Made by a program: the position numbers and the translations under genes. This document shows, piece by piece, positions 20,445 through 31,219 of a stretch of 64,000 bases of DNA (position 1 is the first letter of the stretch; every line of letters starts with the position of its first letter). The stretch is from Takakia lepidozioides. Taxonomy: Eukaryota > Streptophyta > Takakiopsida > Takakiales > Takakiaceae. The DNA lies in the NCBI GenBank assembly GCA_030704615.1, contig CM060733.1:22816001-22880000 (forward strand). Direction: 5' to 3'. The notes under the pieces are model-generated. The model made no database searches. It was not told the DNA's origin and was given only the letters and a program-made list of their open reading frames with translations.

Positions 20445-22788
20445 AAAAAAGAGAGGGAAGATATTCATGTCATGTCAAGACATAGACAAGACTTGATAAA
20501 AGTCATTGTCAAAAAAAATGACATAGCAGCCTCATTACAAGGCATTGTCAAACATCTCCTTACATGTACAATCCAAAAAAGATCCTTATTACAAGGTATC
20601 CTCCTATCATCATGTTAACACTTTCCCTCCATAAATATGTCATCTTAAATAAAAGAGACTGGATTTCAAAGTTCTTGAAATCCTAGGGTGGAAAGGTGGG
20701 GTCTTTTAAGAAAACAAACACATAGCATGAGCCTGTAGGGTTCTGAAGAAGGTATGCATATTTGCATACAGTCAATCAATCAGAGTCTGAACCACTTTAT
20801 TTAAAACATGCTGAGTTTTAAACAAGAGCTATAAGTGTCCCACACAAGCCGCCATAATCTTTGCCATTCATTGCCATGTTTATTAACAAGCTGAAAGCCA
20901 GTTAGACCATGGCCTAAAAATTAATGTCAGGGTCCCACACAAGTCACCATCTTCTCAGTCATCATTGAAGGGTTTCAACAAGGTCTAAGAACTGATATGT
21001 GTGTCCCACACAAGCCATCATATTCAGCACCTGTATGTTAAACCTCACAGGCTGGAGACAAAGCAAAAAAAAAAACTACAAACTGATGTGTGTGTCCCAC
21101 ACAAACCACCATGGTCTTTGCTATCATTGCCAGGTTTATTAACAAGCTGAAGCCAAGTAAGCCAGGGCCTAAAAAACTGATGTGTGTGACCTTCACAAGT
21201 CATCATATTCTCAGCCATCATTGCAGGGTTAAACACTGTCCGGGAAGGTACCCAAAGGACTGCAGCAAACTATAACTTGCAGCACCTATATGTTTACCCT
21301 AACAGATCGGAGGCAAAGCAAATCAGGGCCTAAAAAACTGATGTATGTGTCCCACACAAACCACCATAACTCAGCCACCATTGCAGGGTTTAAACAATGC
21401 ACGGGAAGGTACCCAAAGTGCTGCCGCAAACAATACATTGTAGCGCCTTTATGCTTAACCTGACAGGTTGGGGGCAAGGCAAGGCACGGCAAGGCAAAGC
21501 AAGGCAAGGCAGTCTCAGCCATCATTGCAAAATAGGGGCCCTCCACCAATCTGGAAAGGATTACCCACCACAAGTAGCACTATACTGTCCTTCACAAATC
21601 AAATCATGAAAAACATAGAGTAGTTTAGTTTTTCAGATTTCAGGATGAATCCAGAGTCAACCACCATCTTCACTCCTCTGTAATCCTCATGGTACCCTGC
21701 AGCACTTAGCAATCAGCATATTAAGCGGAAGCCCTCACCTGTGCCCGTCCCAAAAACCACCACAAAATTAATTGTGTTAGTGAGGATGCACGAGGTGAAT
21801 GGCAGGCTTCCACACTTGCTATCGAGGTCAAATACACATCATACTAAGTACAGAGAACACCATAAAGTACCGGGAGATCAACAAACAGAAAAGAGAACCT
21901 TTTAAACTGTTTGGGGGATGGTAGCCATTGCTCCATAACCTAGTTGTTATGGGAAAGCCTCTACCATCACCACAGCACACACACCTAACATCAGCAAGGT
22001 CTTGCAAATCACTATTGAGCAAGAAAGAGAGCTGTGTCAAGCATGCTAGGGTTTATATAAAGGGAAGAGAACTTCCTTATTTCGGATGGGAGCGCCGCCA
22101 TTCATCAATGATCCAGGGGGAAGGGCTCCTAGGGAATCTCCAAAGAGGCAAGCAGTACATCAGCCATCATTGCCCCTGTTCCCTTGTGCAGTAGGAAACC
22201 AAACAGAAGAGCAAGAGTGCCTTCACTTACCTCAAAAGAACCGTCGTCTCCTTAATGAATCCATAGAGGCGGCATTCATAGAGTCTTTAAACAACCCAAG
22301 GAGCGGCAACTCAACGTAACTGCAGCTCGAGCACCTTCCATGCCGCCATTGCGCGATCCTTCAACGCAAGAGGCAAATACAGGGTTGCGCAGGGACCTTA
22401 CCTTGTCTTGCCACAACAGTCATCCACTGTCCGGATGAATTTCATCCAACGTAGCCTTGAACCCGGCGGACAGATTCCAATTTCCATCAAGGTAGGATGA
22501 GAAAAATCGAGAAATTACACTAAGGTTCAACACATCACAGCTATGGTATAGGCTGGATGCAATCAAGGTAGGCTATACTGAAAAATCGTGGGCAAAAATC
22601 AGATATGTGCAAAGGTAAAACGGATGAAACCAGGATGAAATTCATCCGGTTTTCTCTTTAACCCAGATTTTAGGCACCCAAAATATGGAAGTCGGGATAA
22701 CAATTCCATAGACCCAGGTAACAGAGGGAGAGAGAGGGTGAGATCAAGAAACCAAAAAAATAAAAAATGGGGGGGGGAGTGACTGAGC
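20445..22788 (-). repeat. Right long inverted repeat arm
   Basis: This is the reverse-complement partner of 14488-16880. Within it, a unit with GTGTGTCCCACACAA(G/A)CC and ATCATTGCAGGGTT recurs about five times between 20840 and 21540, so this arm carries an internal tandem expansion. No gene is seen. Confidence 0.7.
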
Positions 22789-22815
22789 CCGTGGTGCTCA
22801 GCAGCTGGTGGTGGT

Positions 22816-22870
22816 GCTCAGTCACTTCCCCCACCCCACCTTTTTCTTTTCTCTTTGTTGCCCCCTCTCG
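22816..22870 (+). repeat. Second, outward-facing copy of the inverted-repeat element's tip
   Basis: GCTCAGTCACTTCCCC then CTTTGTTGCCCCCTCTC repeats the sequence found at 14488-14547, in the same orientation as the left tip. It sits only 27 bp beyond the right tip at 22788, so two tips of the same family abut head to head. The match stops at about 22870. Confidence 0.7.
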
Positions 22871-22973
22871 AGACCCCAAGCACTTGCTGCTCTCAGCGCC
22901 CGACATGCTTGGTTTTTTTTATTTTTGATCTGGAATGTTCCTAATGAGGCCAACTTGTGGGTTTGCATGACAG

Positions 22974-23783
22974 GTGCCAGCTTATGGGGAAAGAGAAGAA
23001 GTCCCCTGCCCCAAAGAAAGGGGCGGACAATCCGTTTGCTCTGTTGGCACGTGTGACGCGCCAGGGCGTCTCACGGCTAACCAGCCCCGTCGACAGCCGC
23101 AGTTGGAGGGCTCGTTTGCCCCCCGAGGCCAGTACCCCCCTCTGGTCCACATCTTGGATGCGCCAGGGGCCGGCTCAGCCAGCTCTCCTATTCGGGAGGT
23201 TGTTGCTCAGTTGAGCACACCCCCGGCCACCAAGACGGGTGAAATGTACCTTGGCAAGCACATCACCCGTTCGGGGGCCCGGTATGGGCACCTTTTGGAT
23301 GTCACCCCCATAGCGACCCCTTCCTCCGCAGCAAAGGCTGCACTTGCCAAGGCCCAACGTCAGGTTCAAAGGCCTTTGAAAGCCTCCATTGCCAGCCCAT
23401 TGTTGTCGATGAGGGAGGAGGAGACGAGGAGGGCCAATGAAGTGGCCAAGATAGCGAAGCGCCTCAAAGAAGTCAAGCCATGTGAGGGCTTCTACCTGAT
23501 ACGCATTTGGGGGGGGGGGGTGGAGGATGAGGTATGGGCCGGTTTGGAGCAGCCTAGCCAATCGGCGACACCACCCCCTGAGCCTGAGCGGTCAGCAAGG
23601 AAGGGCCTGGACTACGGGGCGCCGCCGCCGGCTATACTCCACATTTGGAATCTACTTCCAGTGGCGCTCCGGGAGGGGATAGAGCGGGCACATCCAACAA
23701 TGGGGACTCCTCCCACATCGGGTGACACCAGAGGTGAATCGGACAAGCTTGCAACCTTGTTATCCTTTCCTTTGCATGCATGA
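22974..23783 (+). CDS. Transposon-associated ORF, first part, Pro/Ala-rich
   Basis: The frame is open for 269 codons. It contains HITRSGARYGH, a charged helix (REEETRRANEVAKIAKRLKEV) and a Pro-rich end. A GGGGGGGG run at 23511 may hide a frame error. No known domain is recognised. It lies upstream of, and in the same orientation as, the multi-exon ORF at 24234-25177, with which it may form one gene. Confidence 0.35.
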   Translation: MPAYGEREEVPCPKERGGQSVCSVGTCDAPGRLTANQPRRQPQLEGSFAPRGQYPPLVHILDAPGAGSASSPIREVVAQLSTPPATKTGEMYLGKHITRSGARYGHLLDVTPIATPSSAAKAALAKAQRQVQRPLKASIASPLLSMREEETRRANEVAKIAKRLKEVKPCEGFYLIRIWGGGVEDEVWAGLEQPSQSATPPPEPERSARKGLDYGAPPPAILHIWNLLPVALREGIERAHPTMGTPPTSGDTRGESDKLATLLSFPLHA

Positions 23784-24233
23784 TTTTCTTTGTTGTTTGT
23801 TTCTTTTTTTGAATTTGGAGGGGTTATTTGTCTTCAAGAGGCAGCAACATGGCTGGCCTCATTGGTGCAGTCCAGTGGGGTTGCCAATGAGGGAGAGCAC
23901 GTGGTGTTCATGAAGTACCCGAACACCAAAGGTAAGAAGAAGAGGCCTCGATCTCCCGAGATCCCTTTTACCATCAATGAAGGGGCTGCCGAGGAGAGAG
24001 AGAGAGAAGGGAGAGGGAGAAGGAGAGAGAGGAAGTAGCGGGGAAGAGGAAGGAGATGGTCATAGAGAAGGGGAAGGAAAAAAAGAAGAAGAAAAAAAAG
24101 TCCCATGGAGAGGAAGGGGTGAGTGTGCATGCGGGGGAGGGCAGTAGGGTAACAAAGGAGTAGGGGAATGAGGCTACAAAGAAGGGAGAGGGTGGGATAG
24201 CCTTGGCGATACAGGACGTGGAGTTGGCAAAGA

Positions 24234-25177
24234 TTGTGGTGCCACTATGGCGACCCCTGCGGTGCGTTCTGGGAGGCTATGAAGAAGCCAGCCTTCGAAC
24301 TCGCATTGAGGTGGTTCCCTTTGCACATCGAGTGGGCTGATCAGTACTTTGGCGCGAAGCAGGCGTATGCCCGTGAGTTAGACCGCCAGTTTCCCGGCAA
24401 TTGGAGTGACACAAGGGTGATGGAGATGGTGGGGCGAAACTTGAAGGATAGGAGGTACCATGCCAGACAGATCATTCGAAGGGCAATGGAAAAGGGGGCC
24501 ATACCCAAACCACCTTATGGAATTACACAGGTTGGCAAATCCTGAATCATGTCACCTTCCATTAGTCACATGTGCATTAATGAGGTGGATTCGATGCAAC
24601 GTATGTGTGTAATTCACTAATTGTTGGGGGGGGGGGGGGGGGGGGGGGGCATAGGTATCGTGGGATGCACTCATTGCGGGAGAGACTGATGCCGCAAACA
24701 AGGCCAAATTTGACCGGGCACGTGAAGCAACAATAGTCCGCCTTGACAAGCACGAATCCACACACAATTGGGGCGCCGACTGATCCAAGGGTTTTATCTT
24801 ACGATTTGTAAGTCGTACTTCCCTATGGATTTTGTTATGTCTTCTTTCTGGCTCCATCATTGCGAAGAACTGACTTTAATTTGTGGCATGTGTAGCAACG
24901 CGCGTTTGAGATGAAGCCATCTCCGGTAGAGTACAACTACGTCAAAGAGCATGGTTGGCAATTCCTCATGAAGAACATGGCCAACACAGAGGGGATGAGT
25001 GCACTACAGGGCACTAATATAGATGAGGTCGAGGGTCGTGGCCAGGGATTGGATGAGAGCTCTGTGGGACTTAGGGGAACGCCGCCTCATTTACGTGCTC
25101 TGACAAAGGGCGCGGAGTCATCAGGCTCATCGGATAGCTCTGAGTCCTCCACTGAGAGTGAGGATGAGGATGACTAG
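24234..25177 (+). CDS. Transposon-type accessory protein (Ptta/En-Spm-like pattern), multi-exon
   Basis: Three pieces fit together by splice signals: 24234-24530 (RQIIRRAMEKGAIPKPPYG), a piece from about 24653 to 24780 (SWDALIAGETDAANKAKFDR, ending STHNWGAD) and a piece from about 24897 to 25177 (a KPSPVEYNYVKEHGW segment and an acidic Ser-rich tail). The order of a charged helix, a PxGI, a W-x2-L segment with clustered Lys/Arg, then His-Thr/His-Asn resembles the domain found beside plant CACTA transposases. I rank this as probable but unproven. A G-tract of about 23 bases (24627-24649) lies in the first inferred intron. Confidence 0.42.
24627..24649 (+). repeat. Poly-G tract, about 23 bases
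   Basis: This long homopolymer lies within an inferred intron of a transposon ORF. The length may be affected by sequencing. Confidence 0.85.
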
Positions 25178-25429
25178 TCCTAGTCCATGTAGGTCCCAGG
25201 GTCAGCCTACTAAACCCTTGTGAGCTTTTTAGCTCATTTCCTGTAAATATATTTCCATCTTTCCATCTTCCATCTTATTCATGTGTCGCACCGTCCTCAC
25301 CCTCGATTCATGCTTGCTCAATTGTGTACTTGCTAAATCAGAGAAATGGAACTGTAAGGTCTCCCATCCCCAAATACAAAACCAGGCAAAAAACAAAAAA
25401 CCACCCCCAATTCACCCCCAAAATCAACC

Positions 25430-25990
25430 CCCAACCCCCCCCCCCCCCCCCCCACCAGGCTGCCCTCGCGACTGCAGCACGTCGCCAATGGCGACGTGTT
25501 TTTTGGGCGGGGGTCGCAAGCAGCGACGATCGGGCGTCGCAAACCCCATTTGCGGGCGGCAACGCCCGACACCCCCTGCGACGTGTTTTTTAGTCTGGGG
25601 GTCGCAAGCCGCGACGCCCTGGCGTCGCAGAGACCACCACCCTGCCTGCGCCACGTTTTTTTTTTTAATTAGATTTAAAACAAAAACGATGTTGGAGCGT
25701 CGCAACAACCCACGCCCGGACGTGGCGGAGACCGACTCCTGCTCCTGCTGTTTTTTGCCACGCCCAATAGTCGCTTGGCGTACCACCTGGCTTACGCCAC
25801 GTGTTTTTGGATTTTAGGATGGGATTCCCGGGCAAGTTAGAAAAAAAAGGGGATGCGACGCCCTTGCGACTGCAGGGCAACGGCCGGACGTTGCAAATTC
25901 TGCGCCTGCCGCGTGCCCGAAAAGGGCGTTTTCCCGACGCTGCAGTGTGGCCGCGGCATGGCGCGGGCATCGCAAAGGCCCCCCTTTTCC
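25430..25990. repeat. GC-rich GCGACG/CGTCGC repeat cluster
   Basis: GCGACGTG, GTCGCAAGC.GCGACG and GGCGTCGCA recur in both orientations between T-rich linkers, forming several imperfect hairpins. Open frames through it are low-complexity and unsupported. It may be a MITE cluster. Confidence 0.6.
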
Positions 25991-26019
25991 TGTAGTGCAT
26001 TGATCCAGTCACGGACTAT

Positions 26020-26262
26020 GGAGTTGTTCGAAGCTGGATTGGTGGAGTTGTCAAGCGGGGAGTATCGACAACGGTGATGCCAACTAAGAAGGATATCTAT
26101 GGCAATTGGACAGAAAGAAGGATGTGTGGGGACTATCGTCCTGTGAACCGTCAGGCTAAGTCCGATAGATATGTCATGCCAACTCCAGATGAGATCTTTG
26201 ATGCCATTGGGCATGCAAAGGTGTTTAGTACATTGGACTTGCGATCCGGTTACCACCTGGGG
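26020..26262 (+). pseudogene. Ty3/gypsy reverse transcriptase fragment, N-terminal part
   Basis: The translation includes RRMCGDYRPVNRQ and VFSTLDLRSGYH, the fingers and first catalytic-motif region of a gypsy reverse transcriptase. It breaks off exactly at GYH, where the sequence changes to GGGTGCACTCC. The following part of the same protein is at 26445-27128 on the other strand. Confidence 0.8.
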
Positions 26263-26386
26263 GGTGCACTCCTCATTAAATGTACCAGCCACGTGCGTGC
26301 ACAGGAGGGGGTATTTTAAACCCCCCCATGTACAACATTATACATACATTGTGGGAGCATTGAGGATGCGGAGGGAGTGTTCAACA
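26263..26386. other. Insertion-derived spacer beginning GGGTGCACTC
   Basis: The segment GGGTGCACTCCTCATTAAATG...CACGTGCGT reappears in diverged form at 27131-27175. It separates the two opposed reverse transcriptase fragments. No gene is seen. Confidence 0.45.
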
Positions 26387-26444
26387 CTATGGCTGAACGA
26401 GGTGGTGTCGAGGAACACGATTCATCCAAGAGGTCGATTTTAAA

Positions 26445-27128
26445 CACAAGATTACTTCTGATTCCCTGCGGATCAATTCAATCCCCAGCATACTCCAATC
26501 CGTATGTAGCTGGAAAGGCCGCCCCCCAATAGGCCGCCTCAGAATAGGTGTAGAAGTCAATCGAGCCTTGAGTTCCTCAAAGGCTTCCTCTTGCTCCTCC
26601 TCCCATTGCCACTCCTGACCCACCTTGGTCAACTTGGTAAGAACCTTTGCAATGCTGCTAAATCCCTTGACAAACCGTCGATAGTAGTTTGCCAATCCCA
26701 TGAAAGCACGAACTCTGCTAACATCGATGGGGCGTGGAATGCGTGCAATGGCCTCCACCTTCGTCTTTTGAACACCTAATCCTCGAGGGTATATCATGTG
26801 GCCCAGATACTCAATCTGGTTGTGGAAGAACTTGCACTTCCCAGGGTGCAATTTCAACCCATGCGCTCTCAAGCGCTCAAACACCACCTGAAGGTGTCTC
26901 TCATGCTCCTCGACCGTAGCACTAAAGACGATGATGTCATCAATGTAACACCGGGCGAAGTCTAGCCCCGCGAGAATCTTATCCATGACCCTCTGAAACT
27001 CTGCAGGAGCATTCTTCAACCCAAACGGTAAGAACCGCCATTGGTACAAACAATCCTTCTTATGTTAGTCAATCCCCCAGAATGCCGTCTTTTGCTTGTC
27101 AGCCTCTTTGATTGGCAACTGGTGGTAA
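26445..27128 (-). pseudogene. Ty3/gypsy reverse transcriptase fragment, C-terminal part, inverted
   Basis: Read on the minus strand from 27128, it starts GYHQLPIKEADKQKTAFWGI. After one stop it continues through YQWRFLPFGLKNAPAEFQRV and RCYIDDIIVFS (the YxDD catalytic motif is intact as YIDD) to the thumb region with VRAFMGLANYYRRFVKGFS and the start of the RNase H linker. The sequence begins at the residue where the plus-strand fragment at 26020-26262 stops, so both derive from one gene. Confidence 0.85.
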
Positions 27129-27470
27129 CCCCTGGGAGGGTGCACTCTTTATAAAATATCCGTATCACGTGCGTTCGCCGCCTAATAAAAAAAACCCATG
27201 TATACGGGTCTTTGGATCATTTATACCCCTCTGTACATACATTTTGAAGATTATAAAACCCCCTTCTGTAAATATATAGAAATTTGTAATTTTAAAAAAG
27301 TACCGCCTTCTGTATGTATATTTTCCTTTTCAATAATTAAAAAATACCCTCAAATATGTATATGCATGTTTTTATATTATATCAAGTTTATTTATTTAAA
27401 AATAGAATAAAATCTAATAAATTAATTTAACAAATCTGTTTGCCCTCGATAAAACTTGCTGTGGAATCTC
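27129..27470. other. AT-rich insertion-derived DNA, no gene
   Basis: The left edge repeats the GGGTGCACTC...CACGTGCGT motif of 26263. After that, runs of TATA/AAAA and ATGTATAT dominate. Nothing codes. Confidence 0.5.
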
Positions 27471-27474
27471 ACTT

Positions 27475-27700
27475 TGAACAATAATCAGATGCAGAGAGGA
27501 AAGGGACATTGTCAATGCCCGATGTGCAAGAGGCCTGAAGAAAATTTCCATTTTCTGATATACAGTCCTGGGTATTTTCATCAGAGAGTGACCCTCTTGA
27601 AGACCATCAAGACCTAGTCACTGCACCTCTGTTCATCAACTAGGACAGTTTCTGAACTTGTTCTACAGTTTCAACCTTCGCAAGGTCCAATTATGTTCAA
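27475..27700 (+). pseudogene. Decayed LINE zinc-tail fragment
   Basis: The segment with CAATGCCCGATGTGCAAGAG and CATTTTCTGATATACAGTCC aligns by eye with 19980-20055 of the better LINE fragment. No open frame of useful length remains. Confidence 0.5.
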
Positions 27701-27825
27701 AACCTACTATTGAGAATTCCTCTCCAAAAAGAGATTTCGTGCGCCTTTGTTGCCACTGTTGGAGTCCAACCTGACTCGCAGCTGACAGAGTTCAATACAT
27801 TCAATTAGGTGACAAACATTTCATT

Positions 27826-28902
27826 TCACCAATACTCCCCACAAGAACAAACACCATTTTGGAAGTGGTGAAAGCGGTTTGCATCCCGTACAACAATCTC
27901 TTGCTTAGCTATCTTTGAGATAAATTTGGTGGCTGTGTGGCAATCACCACACATCCGAAGATTCCTGATGATCCCCAAAGACATCCCAGAGGGTGTGTTG
28001 ATAAGCCCAAAAACAATGGCCAGCTTCTCATTGTGGTGGCAAAGAGACGATTCTTTAAGCTCTTCCTCAACATCATGCAATGCAAAGCGGGCTTCACCCC
28101 TTCGTGCATCATTTGCTCATAGGTCTCCAAAGCCTCCATCCCGCGCCTTTGCTGTGCATATCCTGCAATCATCGCACTCCACGATAACACATCTCATTCA
28201 GCCATACTGTCGAACACTCCCTTCATACATGTCCACGAGGGTATTGTTCAGAATGACATTTGATACAATTGCAAATCTGACAATGTCGCCATGGACCTCT
28301 TTGCCCTTTTCCAGAGCTGACAGGCTTGCACACGCATTGCAAATGTACACAAACGTGATGTGGTCGGGCTTCACCCCTTCCCCCATCATTTGATCATAGG
28401 TCTCCAAAGCCTCCATACCACGTCCCTGATGTGCATACCCTGCAAGCACCGCACTCCACGACACCACACCTCGTTCAACCATGGAAACTCCCTTCGCATC
28501 CTTAATGCACCCACATTTGGCATACATGTCCACCAGGGGAGTGTTCAGAATGACATCTGGTACAATCCCAGCTTTGACAATGTCACCATGGACCTCTTTC
28601 CCCTTCTCCAGAGCTCGCAGGCTTGGACACGCATTGCATCCTGCCAGCATTATATTCCACGTGATCAAAGATCGTTGAGGCATTCTATTGAATACTTGGT
28701 GAGCATAAATGATGCTCCCGCACAAAACATACATGTTGACAAGGGTGTTGAGTAGAAAAACATTGTGGACTCCCTCCCTTGATCCTCTTTCAGAAGGTGT
28801 GGTCATGGTTGAGGTGCCTAATTTTATCAACTGTGCCGCTGCAGCTGCTGCCTTTAGTTGACCATCTACCCATGCAGGTTTCTTGTAGCTACTGACCCCC
28901 AC
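27826..28902 (-). pseudogene. PLS-class pentatricopeptide repeat protein with DYW domain, internally deleted
   Basis: PPR-DYW proteins act in organelles, where the DYW domain carries out C-to-U RNA editing. From 28902 downward the frame holds PPR repeats with KGKEVHGDIVKAGIVPDVIL, LVDMYAKCGCIKDA and GYAHQGRGMEALETYDQMM. After a frame break near 28195 comes another repeat, then a jump to the DYW end: [11 protein letters not shown] (HxE site), [15 protein letters not shown] and the terminal CSCGEYW. The E and E+ motifs that normally link repeats and DYW are missing and the N-terminus lacks a targeting peptide. The gene is therefore a broken, internally deleted copy. Parts recur at 53475-54300. 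Confidence 0.8.
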
Positions 28903-29070
28903 ATGGAATCAAGGTAATCTGGAGCTTGAAGTCCAGCCCTCTTGGATGAATCCGGACCCACACTCTATCCATGCTCATTCAGGAAAAAACAGGGAAAAAT
29001 TTTGATAACAGGGAAAAACAGGCTGAAATGTGTTGAAGAAGGTACCTTCATTAGCAGCGCCTTGTTCTAT
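28903..29070. repeat. PPR-upstream repeat shared with 53.6 and 54.1 kb
   Basis: CCCTCTTGGATGAATC(C/T)GGACC and GTGTTGAAGAAGGTACCTTCATTAGCAG recur, with small changes, at 53669-53695 and 54090-54260. This is a dispersed repeat that travels with the PPR relic. Confidence 0.6.
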
Positions 29071-29078
29071 CAAATGAT

Positions 29079-30141
29079 TTGGGCTATCGTTGGAGTCTTG
29101 ACTTCGCAGGCCCATTGCCATTGACGATTCGTCATAACAAGTATGTGCTGGTGATGGTGGAACACTTTTCCAAATGGATTGAATTGGTGGCATTGCCTGA
29201 CATGGCAAGTGAGGGGGTTACGTATGCATTCTTAGATCGAGTGTTTAGCCATTTTGGTGCTCCAGCCGAGGTACTCACGGACCAGAGGAGAGAGTTCTTG
29301 GGGGAGTTTTAGGCTTTGTGTGAGCAAGCCTTGATAGATCACCGCACTACTTCTCGGGATCATCCCGAGGCTGATGGCTTGGCGGATAAAGTTGTTCAGA
29401 CAGTCAAGAGAAGTTTGCGTAAGTACGGTTTGCGGACACCTAGGAGATTGGGACCTTCAGCTGCCTTGGCTAGCTATGGGCTATAGGTTCAGCAAACAAG
29501 CTTCACTTGCCGCCTTCTCACCTTACTTTCTTCTCTTCGGCCGAGAGCCGGATTTACCTGCATCTATTCGCAGGGAGGCTGTAGTAGTTCTCAACCTTGA
29601 TGATCCGGATGTGTGGACACAAGCATGTGCTCAGCGGGCAGAGTTGTTCAAGAGAGTCATGCCTGTGGCTTTTGAGAACCTTGCTATTGCCCAACACCGA
29701 GACACATCGAGGTACGCCAATATACATGGAGGGGGATATCGGCCAAGTGTTCGGCGTTTCCACCTTGGGAACTATGTGTATTTGCAGCAGACAGTGCCTA
29801 CGACCTTGGATGTCATAGCAGGACGTGTGATTCTAAGGGTCAGGGAGGTGTTGCCTTCAGGAGTGTTGATTCTGGAGGGTCGAGACGACATGGTATGGAA
29901 GGACCATGTGCGCAATTGTGCGCCATGTCACCTTCCACATGTGGATGAGAGGATAGATCCCAACCTTGCAGTGGTACCTGTAGGGTTGCGTTGCATGCTA
30001 TGTGGGCATGCTGGTGGCGCCGCAACCATGTTGGTGTGTGACAAATGCTCAAGGGGGTGGCACATGGGATGCTTGACACCGCCACTTGAGGAGGTTCCTA
30101 TCGGAGAATGGTTGTGTCCACGATGCTTTGGACAGAGGTAG
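29079..30141 (+). pseudogene. Ty3/gypsy integrase with C-terminal PHD finger
   Basis: The integrase core shows LDFAGPLP (first catalytic Asp) and LTDQRREF (second). The expected Gly-x-x-Glu-Arg appears as HPEADGLADK, with Asp in place of the catalytic Glu. A TAG at 29310-29312 and a frame change near 29430 break the gene. The rest is open to 30141: FSPYFLLFGREPDLP, a GPY-like segment, then at 29986-30141 a textbook PHD finger (CxxC, CxxC, HxxC, CxxC, with GWHMGC and GEWLCPRC). PHD fingers bind histone tails, so this replaces the chromodomain found in many Ty3/gypsy integrases. The segment could belong to the same original element as the split reverse transcriptase at 26.0-27.1 kb. Confidence 0.82.
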
Positions 30142-30334
30142 TGGGTATGACAATGGTGAGGCGGACAAGTGATTCAAGGTTTAGCTAGTGGGGCTTCAAT
30201 GTCATGGATACTCGACTGAAGATCATGGATTGCATGAAGGCGACTAACGATGGGGCTACGTTTGCACCCGACCTCTTGATCTATCGACTTCAGGTGTTGG
30301 GACTTGTGCGATTGAAGACCAAATGACCCTCTCA

Positions 30335-30665
30335 CAGGTCCTGGACTAATATGAGATCAATCCAAAATTCATTCGATGGCTGAATGGATGGTTGCCCATC
30401 CGAACGATTTTGGTTCGCTTTCAGACTTTGTCAGTGTGCTCAATATACCATCTAAGAGGTCCAGAGTAATATGAGATGAAACGAAATTCGTCCAATGGGC
30501 CAATGGTTGGTTGCCTATCCAAATGATTTCGTTCGCTTCGAGACTTGGCCAGTATGTCCAATGTACCATCTGATAGGTCCCAGAGTAATATGAGATCAAT
30601 CGAAATTCGTTCAATGGGGCCAATGAGGCGTTCACGTGTCATCCTATTTTGATCATTGCGAAAAA
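30335..30665. repeat. About 115-bp dispersed/tandem repeat, first block (3 copies)
   Basis: Each unit carries GGTCC(C/T)AGAGTAATATGAGAT, GAAATTC(G/A)TTC, ATGGTTGCCCATCCGAACGA and TTTGGTTCGCTT(C)GAGACTT. Three copies are nearly head to tail. A second block lies at 31220-31455. Confidence 0.8.
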
Positions 30666-31219
30666 GAAATCTTGTCGTGGGTGAACGACCAATACACCCA
30701 TTGAACGGATGAGGTTGAGACCCATCTTTTGCCCGCATGTGCTTGAATATGTGTGCAACACATATGCGGAGAAACAAGATAAACAACAAACATTTGTCTC
30801 CCCAACAATGCCCTCGCCCTTCCACTAATTTGTAATTAAGTTGCGTTTAAATGAATTTCAAGCAAATAAATAGGTTTACATTGTCTTTGATTGGGGTTTC
30901 CTGCTACGTAACGGTTTTATTTTTGGCTCAATCTTGTTCTCTGGTTTCAACCCTCCCACCGCTACATCCCTACAAAAAATTGGACCAAACAAAAATGATT
31001 TAAAAAAAAAATGTTCTTTTCGCTCACTATTGCAAAACTCTCCATGAAGAGTGCATGAAGTAGAAAACAAATCAAAGTTTGGAGTGCAAATTAGGGAAGA
31101 AACTGTGATTTTGGGTCCTAATGACTTTTGTTCGCTATGAAATTTGATACGCACGTTGCATATGCCGTCATTAGACATATGGCTACAAAACGGAATGAAA
31201 AAAAAATCATGTGCACCCG
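30666..31219. other. Spacer between repeat blocks, no gene
   Basis: A minus-strand frame of 118 codons (30876-31232) lacks any known motif. I see nothing else to support a gene. Confidence 0.4.

Larger units (their letters stand above)
14488..22788. mobile_element. Element with about 2.4-kb terminal inverted repeats
   Basis: Sequence from 14488 inward matches the reverse complement of sequence from 22788 inward. Landmarks shared by both arms include TGGAATTGTCGTCCCGACTTCC (14580s) against 22680-22712, CCTAGGAGCCC, GACGGGCACAGGTGAGGGC, AAAAACTAAACTACTCTATG and finally TGTCTTGACATGAC near 16840 and 20475. Both arms are diverged by point changes and indels. The outer ends read GCTCAGTCACTCCCCC. 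No convincing target duplication was found, so the superfamily is unassigned. Confidence 0.75.

Noticed and set aside
25281-25817. 178-codon plus-strand frame and overlapping minus-strand frames
   Set aside because: They run through a C-tract and GC-rich hairpin repeats. Composition is low-complexity with no motif.
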